A DNA stretch of 64,000 bases from Prinsepia uniflora (taxonomy: Eukaryota; Streptophyta; Magnoliopsida; Rosales; Rosaceae): the NCBI GenBank assembly GCA_032719365.1, contig CM064868.1, forward strand, positions 4,184,001-4,248,000. Direction: 5' to 3'. Each line of letters begins with the position of its first letter. The first letter of the stretch is position 1. Positions 23,353 through 35,946 of this stretch are shown here, piece after piece. The position numbers and the translations under genes were made by a program. The notes under the pieces are model-generated. The model ran no database searches, was not told the origin of the DNA, and saw nothing but the letters and a program-made list of their open reading frames with translations.

Positions 23353-23360
23353 TATAAATA
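23353..23360 (+). promoter_or_regulatory. TATA box of array LTR 1
   Basis: TATAAATA within cccctataaatagggg, a strong plant TATA context. Identical boxes lie at 28979, 34614 and 40246 in the other LTRs. Transcription would start near 23385 and include the hairpins at 23719-24075. Confidence 0.75.
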
Positions 23361-23718
23361 GGGGTTCAATTCTTGTATTTGGAAAGCCCCAATTAGTTTC
23401 ATTCTTCCATTTCTTTCTTAGTTCTTAGTTCTTAGTTCTTAGTTAGTTCTTTTGTTTCTCTCTTTTGAGAGACATTTTTGGGGACCATTTTAACTTCTTG
23501 TAGATTTTCTTATTAATTAGCTTTCTTTTAATTCTTGTTCTTAATTTATGTTATTTTTATTTTTCTTAATTTCATTTCCTCTTTACTTTGTTCTTGTGAT
23601 ATTTCTTTGAGATCTCTTAAACACATTTTTATGCTTTCCTTAAGAAATACCTAGGCCAAGTAATTCTAAGGCAATTCAAGAGTTTTAAGACCAAATTCCT
23701 CGTATTTCTTCTTCCATC

Positions 23719-24075
23719 TTCACAAGTTTCCTGCCGCTGTTCGGTGATTCTTGTGAAAATCCATACTTCTCTACTTAAATTCTTGTTATTGTTATTGGTT
23801 TTACTTATAATTCAATATATGTGTTGGTATTTTCTTTCTGACATTTGTAAGTAAGAATGCAATCTCCATGTGTTTTACTTTTTGAGTTTCTTTTACTTCA
23901 TATGTTTTAGTACTTAAACTTCAATTCGAAACTAAATGTTGATCCGCTGTTCGGGGCATTTAGGATAGAGTTGAAGAGATTTAATGTTTGATCGCTGTTC
24001 GGCGCATTAAATCACTTACTTAAGGTGAATCATATTGTAAGTAATAATCCGCTGTTCGGTGCATTTATAATATGA
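23719..24075 (+). other. Four-hairpin array with common CCGCTGTTCGG core in LTR 1
   Basis: Four copies of the core (C/T)CG-CTGTT-CGG lie at 23734, 23944, 23992 and 24049. Each is bracketed by its own perfect or near-perfect inverted repeat: ttcacaag/cttgtgaa (23719-23726, 23750-23757), ctaaatg/catttag (23932-23938, 23957-23963), gatttaatg/cattaaatc (23978-23986, 24005-24013) and tcatattgtaa/ttataatatga (24030-24040, 24065-24075, one G-U). The core itself can form a 3-bp stem with a CUGUU loop. Stem sequences differ while pairing is kept. Confidence 0.85.
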
Positions 24076-24282
24076 AAAATGTATGCATGTATTTGAGATG
24101 ATTAAGGTATGATTTCGTGATTGGTTCAATATGAGCATGATGTTAGAGTGTTGGTAAAAATATGTGTTTGAAGAAAATTCACTAGTACAAAGGTTAAAGT
24201 AGAAGTAAAATTAAGTATTTAATTATTTTTACTTGTTTTATTTATTTTATATTTACAACTCTTTTCAAAACCCCCCCTTTTC

Positions 24283-24540
24283 AATTCTTTATTCTTTATT
24301 CTTTTATTCTTTTATTCTTTTATTCTTCTTTTCTACTTTTAGTTTATTATTCTTTGATTCTTTCATCTCTTTATTCTTTTATTCTTTAATACTTTTAGTT
24401 TATTATTCTTTGATTAGTTAATTCTTTAATTCATTTATTCTTTAATTCTCAATTCTTTTATTCTTTAATTCATTAATTCATTAATTTGTTAATTATTTAA
24501 TTATTTAATTCATTAATTTATTCATTATTCATTTATTCAT
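24283..24540. repeat. TTC/ATT-rich simple repeats in LTR 1
   Basis: Runs of ttattctttta and taattcattaatt type words. Equivalent blocks occur in LTRs 2-4. Confidence 0.8.
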
Positions 24541-24697
24541 TACTCTTTCCCACTAACACATTATTAATGTTCCCTAATTTCCCCGGTTAAGAACGATCCC
24601 TATTTACCAATACTACATCTACACAAAAAGGGTTTAAATTGCACAACACTCAAATTACGTGTTTAATTTAATGCGTAGTTTGGGCGTAGTCAATTTT

Positions 24698-24715
24698 TGG
24701 CGCCGTTGCCGGGGA
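24698..24715 (+). promoter_or_regulatory. Primer-binding site, internal region 1
   Basis: tggcgccgttgccgggga starts 6 bases after the LTR end. This 18-mer type is known from Athila/Tat elements, where it is usually assigned to tRNA-Asp. Confidence 0.8.
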
Positions 24716-25142
24716 AATTGAAAATCATTTTTAATTTGTTAGTGTATGTATATAAATTGTGCATATTATACTTGTTTATAAATTTTACTTTTGTTAATAT
24801 TATATTTGTTTATAACCTTTACTTACTTGTTTATATTTTATTTATCAATCTTATTTTTATTCTTATTATTTTTGTTTATAATGTTCATACTTTACTTACT
24901 CATAGTTTCTAATATATACTTGTTCATAAATGTTCATATTTTTTTTTATATATATATATTTGTTCATATTCAAATTGTTTATGTAAATTTAAAATTCTAT
25001 CATACTTGTTCATAATTTAAGTTTATTTGTACTTATCATAAATGCATATTGTACATATTCACTTTTCCTTACTTTTATTATTTATTTTTTTTTTCTTTAC
25101 ACTTTAATCCATTAACTTTAACTTTATTTCATAACTTTAAAT

Positions 25143-25375
25143 TTATTCCATTAACTTTTTATTCCACTAACTTTATTCCATTAACTTTTTATTCCACTAA
25201 CTTTATTACATTAACTTTTTATTCCATTAACTTTTTATTCCACTAACTTTATACCATTAACTTTTTATTCCACTAACTTTATACCATTAACTTTTTATTC
25301 CACTAACTTTATTCCATTAACTTTTTATTCCATTAACTTTTTATTCCATTAACTTTCTTTTTCATTAATTTTATC
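25143..25375. repeat. Minisatellite ttattcca(c/t)taacttt
   Basis: More than a dozen imperfect copies. Equivalent arrays lie at about 30769-30995 and 36397-36630. Confidence 0.9.
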
Positions 25376-25506
25376 AACTTTATATTCCACTAACTTTATG
25401 TTTACACTTATTTTATTCTTATGTAATTAATTGTTTGTTTATGTCTTTTTAAACTTTAAATTTTTAAATGAAAAATAAATGAATTAAAAAAAAATTCGGA
25501 ATAAAA

Positions 25507-25553
<47 letters not shown>
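25507..25553. repeat. (AAT)n microsatellite
   Basis: A pure trinucleotide run, also at 31146-31192 and about 36777-36823. Confidence 0.95.
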
Positions 25554-25555
<2 letters not shown>

Positions 25556-26044
25556 TTAAAAAAAATCGAAATAAAAAAAATTAATTAAAATAAAAAAAAA
25601 ATCTTATCTTAGCTTTATGTTAGTATTAATTCATACTTGTAAATAAATGTTGTATATATGTTACTTGTTACCTTTTATACATGTTCATAACTTTTATATT
25701 TCTTAGTATACTTACATACTTGTTCATAATAGTCTTTCATTTATGTTTGTTTATAATTCTCTTACTTGTTATTTTATTCTTATTCATACTTGTACATAAT
25801 GTTCATTCTTTTTAATTGTTCATAAATGCTTATGGTAAATATTCACTTTTCCTTATTTTTATATTTTTTATATTGTTTTTGTAATTAAAAAAAACATAAA
25901 ATTCGTAAAAAAAAATTCTTTTTCTTCATTTATTTAATTTTTAAATTCCGAAAAAAAAACAATATAAAAAATTTAAAAAAAAATTAATTATAAAAAAAAA
26001 ATTGTTCATACGTAAATAAATTATTTTCTTTTTCTTCATTTATT

Positions 26045-26295
26045 TAATTCTTAACTTGCATTTCATTTTTCATTTAACTTGCATTTTCACTTAACTTGCA
26101 TCTTTCATTCTAACTTGCATTTCATATTTCATTTAACTTGCATTTTTAACTTCACTTGCATATTTAGTTTAACTTGCATTGCACTCTTCCCCTAACTTAC
26201 ATCTTTAACTCACATTGCATCCTTAACTTTAATTTGCATATCTAACTTGCATTCTTAATTAACGTACATCTCTGACTAACTAACTTGCATCTCTG
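26045..26295. repeat. Dispersed aacttgcat repeat block
   Basis: About ten copies of aacttgcat with 10-20 base spacers, also in internal regions 2 and 3. Confidence 0.8.
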
Positions 26296-26299
26296 TCTA

Positions 26300-26347
26300 G
26301 GCTGGATAGACGTTAAACTTCAAGCGCTTGTTGGGAGGCAACCCAAT
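26300..26347 (+). other. Athila/Tat pol-downstream relic
   Basis: The stretch with caagcgcttgttgggaggca and acccaatgtg matches a phrase I know from the region downstream of pol in Athila-type elements. It marks the unit as a deletion derivative of a coding element. Confidence 0.5.
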
Positions 26348-26496
26348 GTGTTCCCGAGATGTGAAGGAGTCATCAATACAGATTTGCTATCCTTCTACCC
26401 TTCACTCTCTTTTATTTTGTTTATTTAATGTTTTCCTATTATTTTCGTAAATCATCTTCCTTACTTTGATTCTATATTTAATTACTTCGTATTTTC

Positions 26497-26532
26497 CTAC
26501 ATTGAGGACAATGTAGAATTTAAGTGTGGGGG
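26497..26532 (+). other. Perfect hairpin plus internal polypurine-like tract
   Basis: ctacattg-agga-caatgtag forms an 8-bp perfect stem with a 4-base loop. It is followed by taagtgtggggg (26521-26532), a near copy of the tract beside the 3' LTR. The pair occurs in all three internal regions. Confidence 0.8.
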
Positions 26533-27306
26533 AATGGTTTACAATTTTGAGTTAAAAAAAATGAAAAAAAAATTAATTAAAAAATATAAAATTAAAAAAA
26601 AATGAAAAAAAAAAGATGGAAAAAAAAATGAAAAAAAAAAAATTCTTGAATCTTTTAACTTAGTGTTTTTATGAGTTTTAAGTTGCCATTTAACTTGTCA
26701 ATGATATAAATGAACGGAAATGAATATGTTATGGCTATAAAGGTGATCACTACAACTTGAATTTGTTTGTTAATATTTTGTGATTAAGTGTTATAACTTG
26801 AAGATAATGCATGTAAATTGGTACATAAACGAGCATAATAAGATAAGTATGAATCATATGAACCTTATGTGAGCTTTAGAACCTTATATACATCTTTGAT
26901 GAGTGATTCATAAGTTCTTTGTTTAAATTGATATACATATGCCTCATAACTGCTTGCCATAGCTTTTAATGAACTCTAGAGTATTAGAACTTATTCTATG
27001 TGATTTTCAAAGCTTTTAAGTCAATAAACTCTCTGATTTTGGAAATGATTAAGGCATTAGGGTTAACACCACAAATTCAAACATCCATGTTCCCTATTTT
27101 GTGCGCACAAGTTGCGACCCCCTTAGTTTTAACCTCTTTTGAGCCCACATTAAGCTTTTCTTTCATCACCATGATTATCTAAACACTTGAGCTTAGTATA
27201 GACATCCTTTACCCTTGTTCCAAGGACTCGGTTGAAGACATAATGATTGTGTAAAGAGAAAATAATGATGTTGGAAAGACTTTTATGTGAATTATTTGGA
27301 TTTATC

Positions 27307-27441
27307 GACTCAAGCTTTGTTGTATTGTTGACACATGTTATTACCTTGGTATAAAAAAAAATAAAAAAAAAGAAAAAAAAAGAAAAAAAAAGAAAAAAAA
27401 AACGAAAAAAAGAAAAAGTTGAGTCTCGATCAAGGTAATAA
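27307..27441 (+). other. A-rich tract flanked by interleaved inverted repeats
   Basis: gactcaa (27307-27313) pairs with ttgagtc (27419-27425), and ttattaccttg (27338-27348) pairs with caaggtaataa (27431-27441). The order A-B-A'-B' is that of a pseudoknot. The loop is an aaaaaaaag repeat whose length varies between units. Confidence 0.6.
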
Positions 27442-28153
27442 GGTTTGGTTATGTAATGTTTGAGTTAAGTCCCTCACATTTGTAAATCCGACACAAAGAA
27501 TGATTATGAGGCCCAACATGATGGAATTAGGCCTATGTTCGAAAGGATGGATTACTGACATCATTGCACTAAGGTTGGGAAGCTATGATACGTTTTGGGA
27601 GTCTATTGAGTCTTGGAACGAATTGGGCACCACTTGTCCTATATATTCCTTGCCTCTAAACTTAGCCCCATTACAACCTTCGTAAAGACCTTATGATCCT
27701 TAAGATGGTAAATTTTGATTAGTTGAGTAATCACTTGAGTAAGCTTATGGTTTTGGTTCATTTGCGCAAGTATGTGTTGTTTTTATCTTGAGGTGTTTGT
27801 TTGAGATTTTGCAAAAGTACTTCATTTCGATTATGTGAGTATTTCTCACATACTTTGAGTGCAAACACAAACCCTTACAAAATTGAGTGAATTTATGAGT
27901 GCATATCCTTGTGAGTTGATTCATACTTGTTTTATTCATGTTGAGATCCATTTCACCATATTTACTCATTATCATACTTGTTGAAGCATTTTGTTACAAA
28001 GTATTAACTTTTGAATTCCATATGCTTAAACGCTTTAAGTGAAAATCTTTTATGCCATGATCGTAATAATGAAATATTGAGACAAATGGTTAAAGGTTAC
28101 TTGTTTTGAATTCGTAGTTTAATTTTAGTATTTGCTAGGGACTAGCAAAGTTT

Positions 28154-28164
28154 AAGTGTGGGGG
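28154..28164 (+). promoter_or_regulatory. Polypurine tract before LTR 2
   Basis: aagtgtggggg lies 4 bases before the LTR start tgataag. Equivalent tracts lie at 33790-33800 and 39422-39432. Confidence 0.8.
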
Positions 28165-28168
28165 TATT

Positions 28169-30318
28169 TGATAAGTCCTCAAATAAGCATTATTTTGCAT
28201 TATTTTATACCCTTTATACTTAGCTTTTAATATTAAAATAATAAATAAATAGATAAAATAATTTATTTTGTGTTATTTTTGTTTAAATAAATAAAGTTTG
28301 TAATTGGGTGCATTTTGGCGAAAGAATCGTGTCAATCGGAATTTTAACGAAGAAATTATGGACGAATATCGGTACGAATTTTAAATAAGTGAATTAATTC
28401 TCTTTTAAAAAACTCTGCAGCCCAAAATCCATTTACAAACCCAGCCCAGTCATTCACATCAGCCCAGTCCAAGATTAGCACATGGCCAGCCCGCCAGCAA
28501 GCCGCCAGCCCAGCCCGTGCGGCCCAGAAGCAGCCCGCAAACCCAGCGCATCAGCCCATCTTGTTTCAGCCCTGCAGAGAGCTTCGGAGCACGCCTACCG
28601 ACTCCCCGTCCAGCACTTCGGCGCGCGCGTCCCGAGGAAGGCAGCCCAGTTCAGTTTCTGCCCGCCGAAGTTCTTCTCCTCCTTTCCAGCGCATGCCACC
28701 GTCATCCCTGCTCCAGCTCAGCGCACTCTTGCCGGCCACTATTCCACTTTCCAGCTCCCTCTCACCGAATTTTGCCCCTTTCTTCAGTATTCTCTGCCAA
28801 AAATCCACCAGCAGCAATTTAATGGATTTTCTTGCTGTTTTTCAAGCTTTTCCTTTGTTTTTTTTAACATCTTTTCCCCACAAACACCACCCAATCTCAT
28901 CATTTCACTTTTTAATATTTTTATTGTAACTTTTATTTGTTTTTGTTTATTTTTTTAGTGTAATTAGCTTTTCCCCCCTATAAATAGGGGTTCAATTCTT
29001 GTATTTGGAAAGCCCCAATTAGTTTCATTCTTCCATTTCTTTCTTAGTTCTTAGTTCTTAGTTCTTAGTTAGTTCTTTTGTTTCTCTCTTTTGAGAGACA
29101 TTTTTGGGGACCATTTTAACTTCTTGTAGATTTTCTTATTAATTAGCTTTCTTTTAATTCTTGTTCTTAATTTATGTTATTTTTATTTTTCTTAATTTCA
29201 TTTCCTCTTTACTTTGTTCTTGTGATATTTCTTTGAGATCTCTTAAACACATTTTTATGCTTTCCTTAAGAAATACCTAGGCCAAGTAATTCTAAGGCAA
29301 TTCAAGAGTTTTAAGACCAAATTCCTCGTATTTCTTCTTCCATCTTCACAAGTTTCCTGCCGCTGTTCGGTGATTCTTGTGAAAATCCATACTTCTCTAC
29401 TTAAATTCTTGTTATTGTTATTGGTTTTACTTATAATTCAATATATGTGTTGGTATTTTCTTTCTGACATTTGTAAGTAAGAATGCAATCTCCATGTGTT
29501 TTACTTTTTGAGTTTCTTTTACTTCATATGTTTTAGTACTTAAACTTCAATTCGAAACTAAATGTTGATCCGCTGTTCGGGGCATTTAGGATAGAGTTGA
29601 AGAGATTTAATGTTTGATCGCTGTTCGGCGCATTAAATCACTTACTTAAGGTGAATCATATTGTAAGTAATAATCCGCTGTTCGGTGCATTTATAATATG
29701 AAAAATGTATGCATGTATTTGAGATGATTAAGGTATGATTTCGTGATTGGTTCAATATGAGCATGATGTTAGAGTGTTGGTAAAAATATGTGTTTGAAGA
29801 AAATTCACTAGTACAAAGGTTAAAGTAGAAGTAAAATTAAGTATTTAATTATTTTTACTTGTTTTATTTATTTTATATTTACAACTCTTTTCAAAACCCC
29901 CCCTTTTCAATTCTTTATTCTTTATTCTTTTATTCTTTTATTCTTTTATTCTTCTTTTCTACTTTTAGTTTATTATTCTTTGATTCTTTCATCTCTTTAT
30001 TCTTTTATTCTTTAATACTTTTAGTTTATTATTCTTTGATTAGTTAATTCTTTAATTCATTTATTCTTTAATTCTCAATTCTTTTATTCTTTAATTCATT
30101 AATTCATTAATTTGTTAATTATTTAATTATTTAATTCATTAATTTATTCATTATTCATTTATTCATTACTCTTTCCCACTAACACATTATTAATGTTCCC
30201 TAATTTCCCCGGTTAAGAACGATCCCTATTTACCAATACTACATCTACACAAAAAGGGTTTAAATTGCACAACACTCAAATTACGTGTTTAATTTAATGC
30301 GTAGTTTGGGCGTAGTCA
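28169..30318 (+). repeat. Array LTR 2 (2150 bp)
   Basis: Same length class as LTR 1, with the extra 7-bp ttagttc repeat copy and the extra C before the TATA box. Hairpin array at 29345-29701; TATA box at 28979. Confidence 0.95.
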
Positions 30319-31145
30319 ATTTTTGGCGCCGTTGCCGGGGAAATTGAAAATCATTTTTAATTTGTTAGTGTATGTATATAAATTGTGCATATTATACTTG
30401 TTTATAAATTTTACTTTTGTTAATATTATATTTGTTTATAACCTTTACTTACTTGTTTATATTTTATTTATCAATCTTATTTTTATTCTTATTATTTTTG
30501 TTTATAATGTTCATACTTTACTTACTCATAGTTTCTAATATATACTTGTTCATAAATGTTCATATTTTTTTTTATATATATATATTTGTTCACATTCAAA
30601 TTGTTTATGTAAATTTAAAATTCTATCATACTTGTTCATAATTTAAGTTTATTTGTACTTATCATAAATGCATATTGTACATATTCACTTTTCCTTACTT
30701 TTATTATTTTTTTTTTTCTTTACACTTTAATCCATTAACTTTAACTTTATTTCATAACTTTAAATTTATTCCATTAACTTTTTATTCCACTAACTTTATT
30801 CCATTAACTTTTTATTCCACTAACTTTATTACATTAACTTTTTATTCCATTAACTTTTTATTCCACTAACTTTATACCATTAACTTTTTATTCCACTAAC
30901 TTTATACCATTAACTTTTTATTCCACTAACTTTATTCCATTAACTTTTTATTCCATTAACTTTTTATTCCATTAACTTTTTATTCCATTAACTTTCTTTT
31001 TCATTAATTTTATCAACTTTATATTCCACTAACTTTATGTTTACACTTATTTTATTCTTATGTAATTAATTGTTTGTTTATGTCTTTTTAAACTTTAAAT
31101 TTTTAAATGAAAAATAAATGAATTAAAAAAAAATTCGGAATAAAA

Positions 31146-31194
<49 letters not shown>

Positions 31195-33804
31195 TTAAAA
31201 AAAATCGAAATAAAAAAAATTAATTAAAATAAAAAAAAAATCTTATCTTAGCTTTATGTTAGTATTAATTCATACTTGTAAATAAATGTTGTATATATGT
31301 TATTTGTTACCTTTTATACATGTTCATAACTTTTATATTTCTTAGTATACTTACATACTTGTTCATAATAGTCTTTCATTTATGTTTGTTTATAATTCTC
31401 TTACTTGTTATTTTATTCTTATTCATACTTGTACATAATGTTCATTCTTTTTAATTGTTCATAAATGCTTATGGTAAATATTCACTTTTCCTTATTTTTA
31501 TATTTTTTATATTGTTTTTGTAATTAAAAAAAACATAAAATTCGTAAAAAAAATTCTTTTTCTTCATTTATTTAATTTTTAAATTCCGAAAAAAAAACAA
31601 TATAAAAAATTTAAAAAAAAATTAATTATAAAAAAAAAATTGTTCATACGTAAATAAATTATTTTCTTTTTCTTCATTTATTTAATTCTTAACTTGCATT
31701 TCATTTTTCATTTAACTTGCATTTTCACTTAACTTGCATCTTTCATTCTAACTTGCATTTCATATTTCATTTAACTTGCATTTTTAACTTCACTTGCATA
31801 TTTAGTTTAACTTGCATTGCACTCTTCCCCTAACTTACATCTTTAACTCACATTGCATCCTTAACTTTAATTTGCATATCTAACTTGCATTCTTAATTAA
31901 CGTACATCTCTGACTAACTAACTTGCATCTCTGTCTAGGCTGGATAGACGTTAAACTTCAAGCGCTTGTTGGGAGGCAACCCAATGTGTTCCCGAGATGT
32001 GAAGGAGTCATCAATACAGATTTGCTATCCTTCTACCCTTCACTCTCTTTTATTTTGTTTATTTAATGTTTTCCTATTATTTTCGTAAATCATCTTCCTT
32101 ACTTTGATTCTATATTTAATTACTTCGTATTTTCCTACATTGAGGACAATGTAGAATTTAAGTGTGGGGGAATGGTTTACAATTTTGAGTTAAAAAAAAT
32201 GAAAAAAAAATTAATTAAAAAATATAAAATTAAAAAAAATGAAAAAAAAAGATGGAAAAAAAAATGAAAAAAAAAAAATTCTTGAATCTTTTAACTTAGT
32301 GTTTTTATGAGTTTTAAGTTGCCATTTAACTTGTCAATGATATAAATGAACGGAAATGAATATGTTATGGCTATAAAGGTGATCACTACAACTTGAATTT
32401 GTTTGTTAATATTTTGTGATTAAGTGTTATAACTTGAAGATAATGCATGTAAATTGGTACATAAACGAGCATAATAAGATAAGTATGAATCATATGAACC
32501 TTATGTGAGCTTTAGAACCTTATATACATCTTTGATGAGTGATTCATAAGTTCTTTGTTTAAATTGATATACATATGCCTCATAACTGCTTGCCATAGCT
32601 TTTAATGAACTCTAGAGTATTAGAACTTATTCTATGTGATTTTCAAAGCTTTTAAGTCAATAAACTCTCTGATTTTGGAAATGATTAAGGCATTAGGGTT
32701 AACACCACAAATTCAAACATCCATGTTCCCTATTTTGTGCGCACAAGTTGCGACCCCCTTAGTTTTAACCTCTTTTGAGCCCACATTAAGCTTTTCTTTC
32801 ATCACCATGATTATCTAAACACTTGAGCTTAGTATAGACATCCTTTACCCTTGTTCCAAGGACTCGGTTGAAGACATAATGATTGTGTAAAGAGAAAATA
32901 ATGATGTTGGAAAGACTTTTATGTGAATTATTTGGATTTATCGACTCAAGCTTTGTTGTATTGTTGACACATGTTATTACCTTGGTATAAAAAAAAATAA
33001 AAAAAAAGAAAAAAAAAGAAAAAAAAAGAAAAAAAAAACGAAAAAAAGAAAAAGTTGAGTCTCGATCAAGGTAATAAGGTTTGGTTATGTAATGTTTGAG
33101 TTAAGTCCCTCACATTTGTAAATCCGACACAAAGAATGATTATGAGGCCCAACATGATGGAATTAGGCCTATGTTCGAAAGGATGGATTACTGACATCAT
33201 TGCACTAAGGTTGGGAAGCTATGATACGTTTTGGGAGTCTATTGAGTCTTGGAACGAATTGGGCACCACTTGTCCTATATATTCCTTGCCTCTAAACTTA
33301 GCCCCATTACAACCTTCGTAAAGACCTTATGATCCTTAAGATGGTAAATTTTGATTAGTTGAGTAATCACTTGAGTAAGCTTATGGTTTTGGTTCATTTG
33401 CGCAAGTATGTGTTGTTTTTATCTTGAGGTGTTTGTTTGAGATTTTGCAAAAGTACTTCATTTCGATTATGTGAGTATTTCTCACATACTTTGAGTGCAA
33501 ACACAAACCCTTACAAAATTGAGTGAATTTATGAGTGCATATCCTTGTGAGTTGATTCATACTTGTTTTATTCATGTTGAGATCCATTTCACCATATTTA
33601 CTCATTATCATACTTGTTGAAGCATTTTGTTACAAAGTATTAACTTTTGAATTCCATATGCTTAAACGCTTTAAGTGAAAATCTTTTATGCCATGATCGT
33701 AATAATGAAATATTGAGACAAATGGTTAAAGGTTACTTGTTTTGAATTCGTAGTTTAATTTTAGTATTTGCTAGGGACTAGCAAAGTTTAAGTGTGGGGG
33801 TATT
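30319..33804 (+). mobile_element. Array internal region 2 (3486 bp), non-coding
   Basis: Near-identical to region 1. It reads cacattc where region 1 reads catattc (about 30590), and it has a private t near 31302 (gttatttgttacc). The primer site is at 30324-30341. Confidence 0.92.
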
Positions 33805-35946
33805 TGATAAGTCCTCAAATAAGCATTATTTTGCATTATTTTATACCCTTTATACTTAGCTTTTAATATTAAAATAATAAATAAATAGATAAAATAATTT
33901 ATTTTGTGTTATTTTTGTTTAAATAAATAAAGTTTGTAATTGGGTGCATTTTGGCGAAAGAATCGTGTCAATCGGAATTTTAACGAAGAAATTATGGACG
34001 AATATCGGTACGAATTTTAAATAAGTGAATTAATTCTCTTTTAAAAAACTCTGCAGCCCAAAATCCATTTACAAACCCAGCCCAGTCATTCACATCAGCC
34101 CAGTCCAAGATTAGCACATGGCCAGCCCGCCAGCAAGCCGCCAGCCCAGCCCGTGCGGCCCAGAAGCAGCCCGCAAACCCAGCGCATCAGCCCATCTTGT
34201 TTCAGCCCTGCAGAGAGCTTCGGAGCACGCCTACCGACTCCCCGTCCAGCACTTCGGCGCGCGCGTCCCGAGGAAGGCAGCCCAGTTCAGTTTCTGCCCG
34301 CCGAAGTTCTTCTCCTCCTTTCCAGCGCATGCCACCGTCATCCCTGCTCCAGCTCAGCGCACTCTTGCCGGCCACTATTCCACTTTCCAGCTCCCTCTCA
34401 CCGAATTTTGCCCCTTTCTTCAGTATTCTCTGCCAAAAATCCACCAGCAGCAATTTAATGGATTTTCTTGCTGTTTTTCAAGCTTTTCCTTTGTTTTTTT
34501 TAACATCTTTTCCCCACAAACACCACCCAATCTCATCATTTCACTTTTTAATATTTTTATTGTAACTTTTATTTGTTTTTGTTTATTTTTTTAGTGTAAT
34601 TAGCTTTTCCCCCTATAAATAGGGGTTCAATTCTTGTATTTGGAAAGCCCCAATTAGTTTCATTCTTCCATTTCTTTCTTAGTTCTTAGTTCTTAGTTAG
34701 TTCTTTTGTTTCTCTCTTTTGAGAGACATTTTTGGGGACCATTTTAACTTCTTGTAGATTTTCTTATTAATTAGCTTTCTTTTAATTCTTGTTCTTAATT
34801 TATGTTATTTTTATTTTTCTTAATTTCATTTCCTCTTTACTTTGTTCTTGTGATATTTCTTTGAGATCTCTTAAACACATTTTTATGCTTTCCTTAAGAA
34901 ATACCTAGGCCAAGTAATTCTAAGGCAATTCAAGAGTTTTAAGACCAAATTCCTCGTATTTCTTCTTCCATCTTCACAAGTTTCCTGCCGCTGTTCGGTG
35001 ATTCTTGTGAAAATCCATACTTCTCTACTTAAATTCTTGTTATTGTTATTGGTTTTACTTATAATTCAATATATGTGTTGGTATTTTCTTTCTAACATTT
35101 GTAAGTAAGAATGCAATCTCCATGTGTTTTACTTTTTGAGTTTCTTTTACTTCATATGTTTTAGTACTTAAACTTCAATTCGAAACTAAATGTTGATCCG
35201 CTGTTCGGGGCATTTAGGATAGAGTTGAAGAGATTTAATGTTTGATCGCTGTTCGGCGCATTAAATCACTTACTTAAGGTGAATCATATTGTAAGTAATA
35301 ATCCGCTGTTCGGTGCATTTATAATATGAAAAATGTATGCATGTATTTGAGATGATTAAGGTATGATTTCGTGATTGGTTCAATATGAGCATGATGTTAG
35401 AGTGTTGGTAAAAATATGTGTTTGAAGAAAATTCACTAGTACAAAGGTTAAAGTAGAAGTAAAATTAAGTATTTAATTATTTTTACTTGTTTTATTTATT
35501 TTATATTTACAACTCTTTTCAAAACCCCCCCTTTTCAATTCTTTATTCTTTATTCTTTTATTCTTTTATTCTTTTATTCTTCTTTTCTACTTTTAGTTTA
35601 TTATTCTTTGATTCTTTCATCTCTTTATTCTTTTATTCTTTAATACTTTTAGTTTATTATTCTTTGATTAGTTAATTCTTTAATTCATTTATTCTTTAAT
35701 TCTCAATTCTTTTATTCTTTAATTCATTAATTCATTAATTTGTTAATTATTTAATTATTTAATTCATTAATTTATTCATTATTCATTTATTCATTACTCT
35801 TTCCCACTAACACATTATTAATGTTCCCTAATTTCCCCGGTTAAGAACGATCCCTATTTACCAATACTACATCTACACAAAAAGGGTTTAAATTGCACAA
35901 CACTCAAATTACGTGTTTAATTTAATGCGTAGTTTGGGCGTAGTCA
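33805..35946 (+). repeat. Array LTR 3 (2142 bp)
   Basis: Short length class. It lacks one ttagttc copy and one C, and reads ctaacatttg where LTRs 1 and 2 read ctgacatttg. Hairpin array at 34973-35329; TATA box at 34614. Confidence 0.95.

Larger units (their letters stand above)
22543..24692 (+). repeat. Array LTR 1 (2150 bp)
   Basis: Starts tgataggtcctc (the other three start tgataagtcctc) and ends gggcgtagtca. Contains a GC-rich agccca-rich block (about 22795-23200), TATAAATA at 23353 and four hairpins at 23719-24075. Confidence 0.95.
24693..28168 (+). mobile_element. Array internal region 1 (3476 bp), non-coding
   Basis: Runs from the primer site to the polypurine tract. It contains AT-rich minisatellites, an (AAT)n run, an aacttgcat repeat block, a pol-end relic, an internal second polypurine-like tract and an A-rich stretch bracketed by inverted repeats. 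It has no gag, protease, RT or integrase motifs. Short open frames (60-76 codons) recur only because the units are copies. Confidence 0.9.

Noticed and set aside
24233..25246. Phe/Tyr/Leu-rich open frames resembling membrane proteins in each array unit
   Set aside because: They are translations of T-rich simple repeats; the residues follow from base composition.
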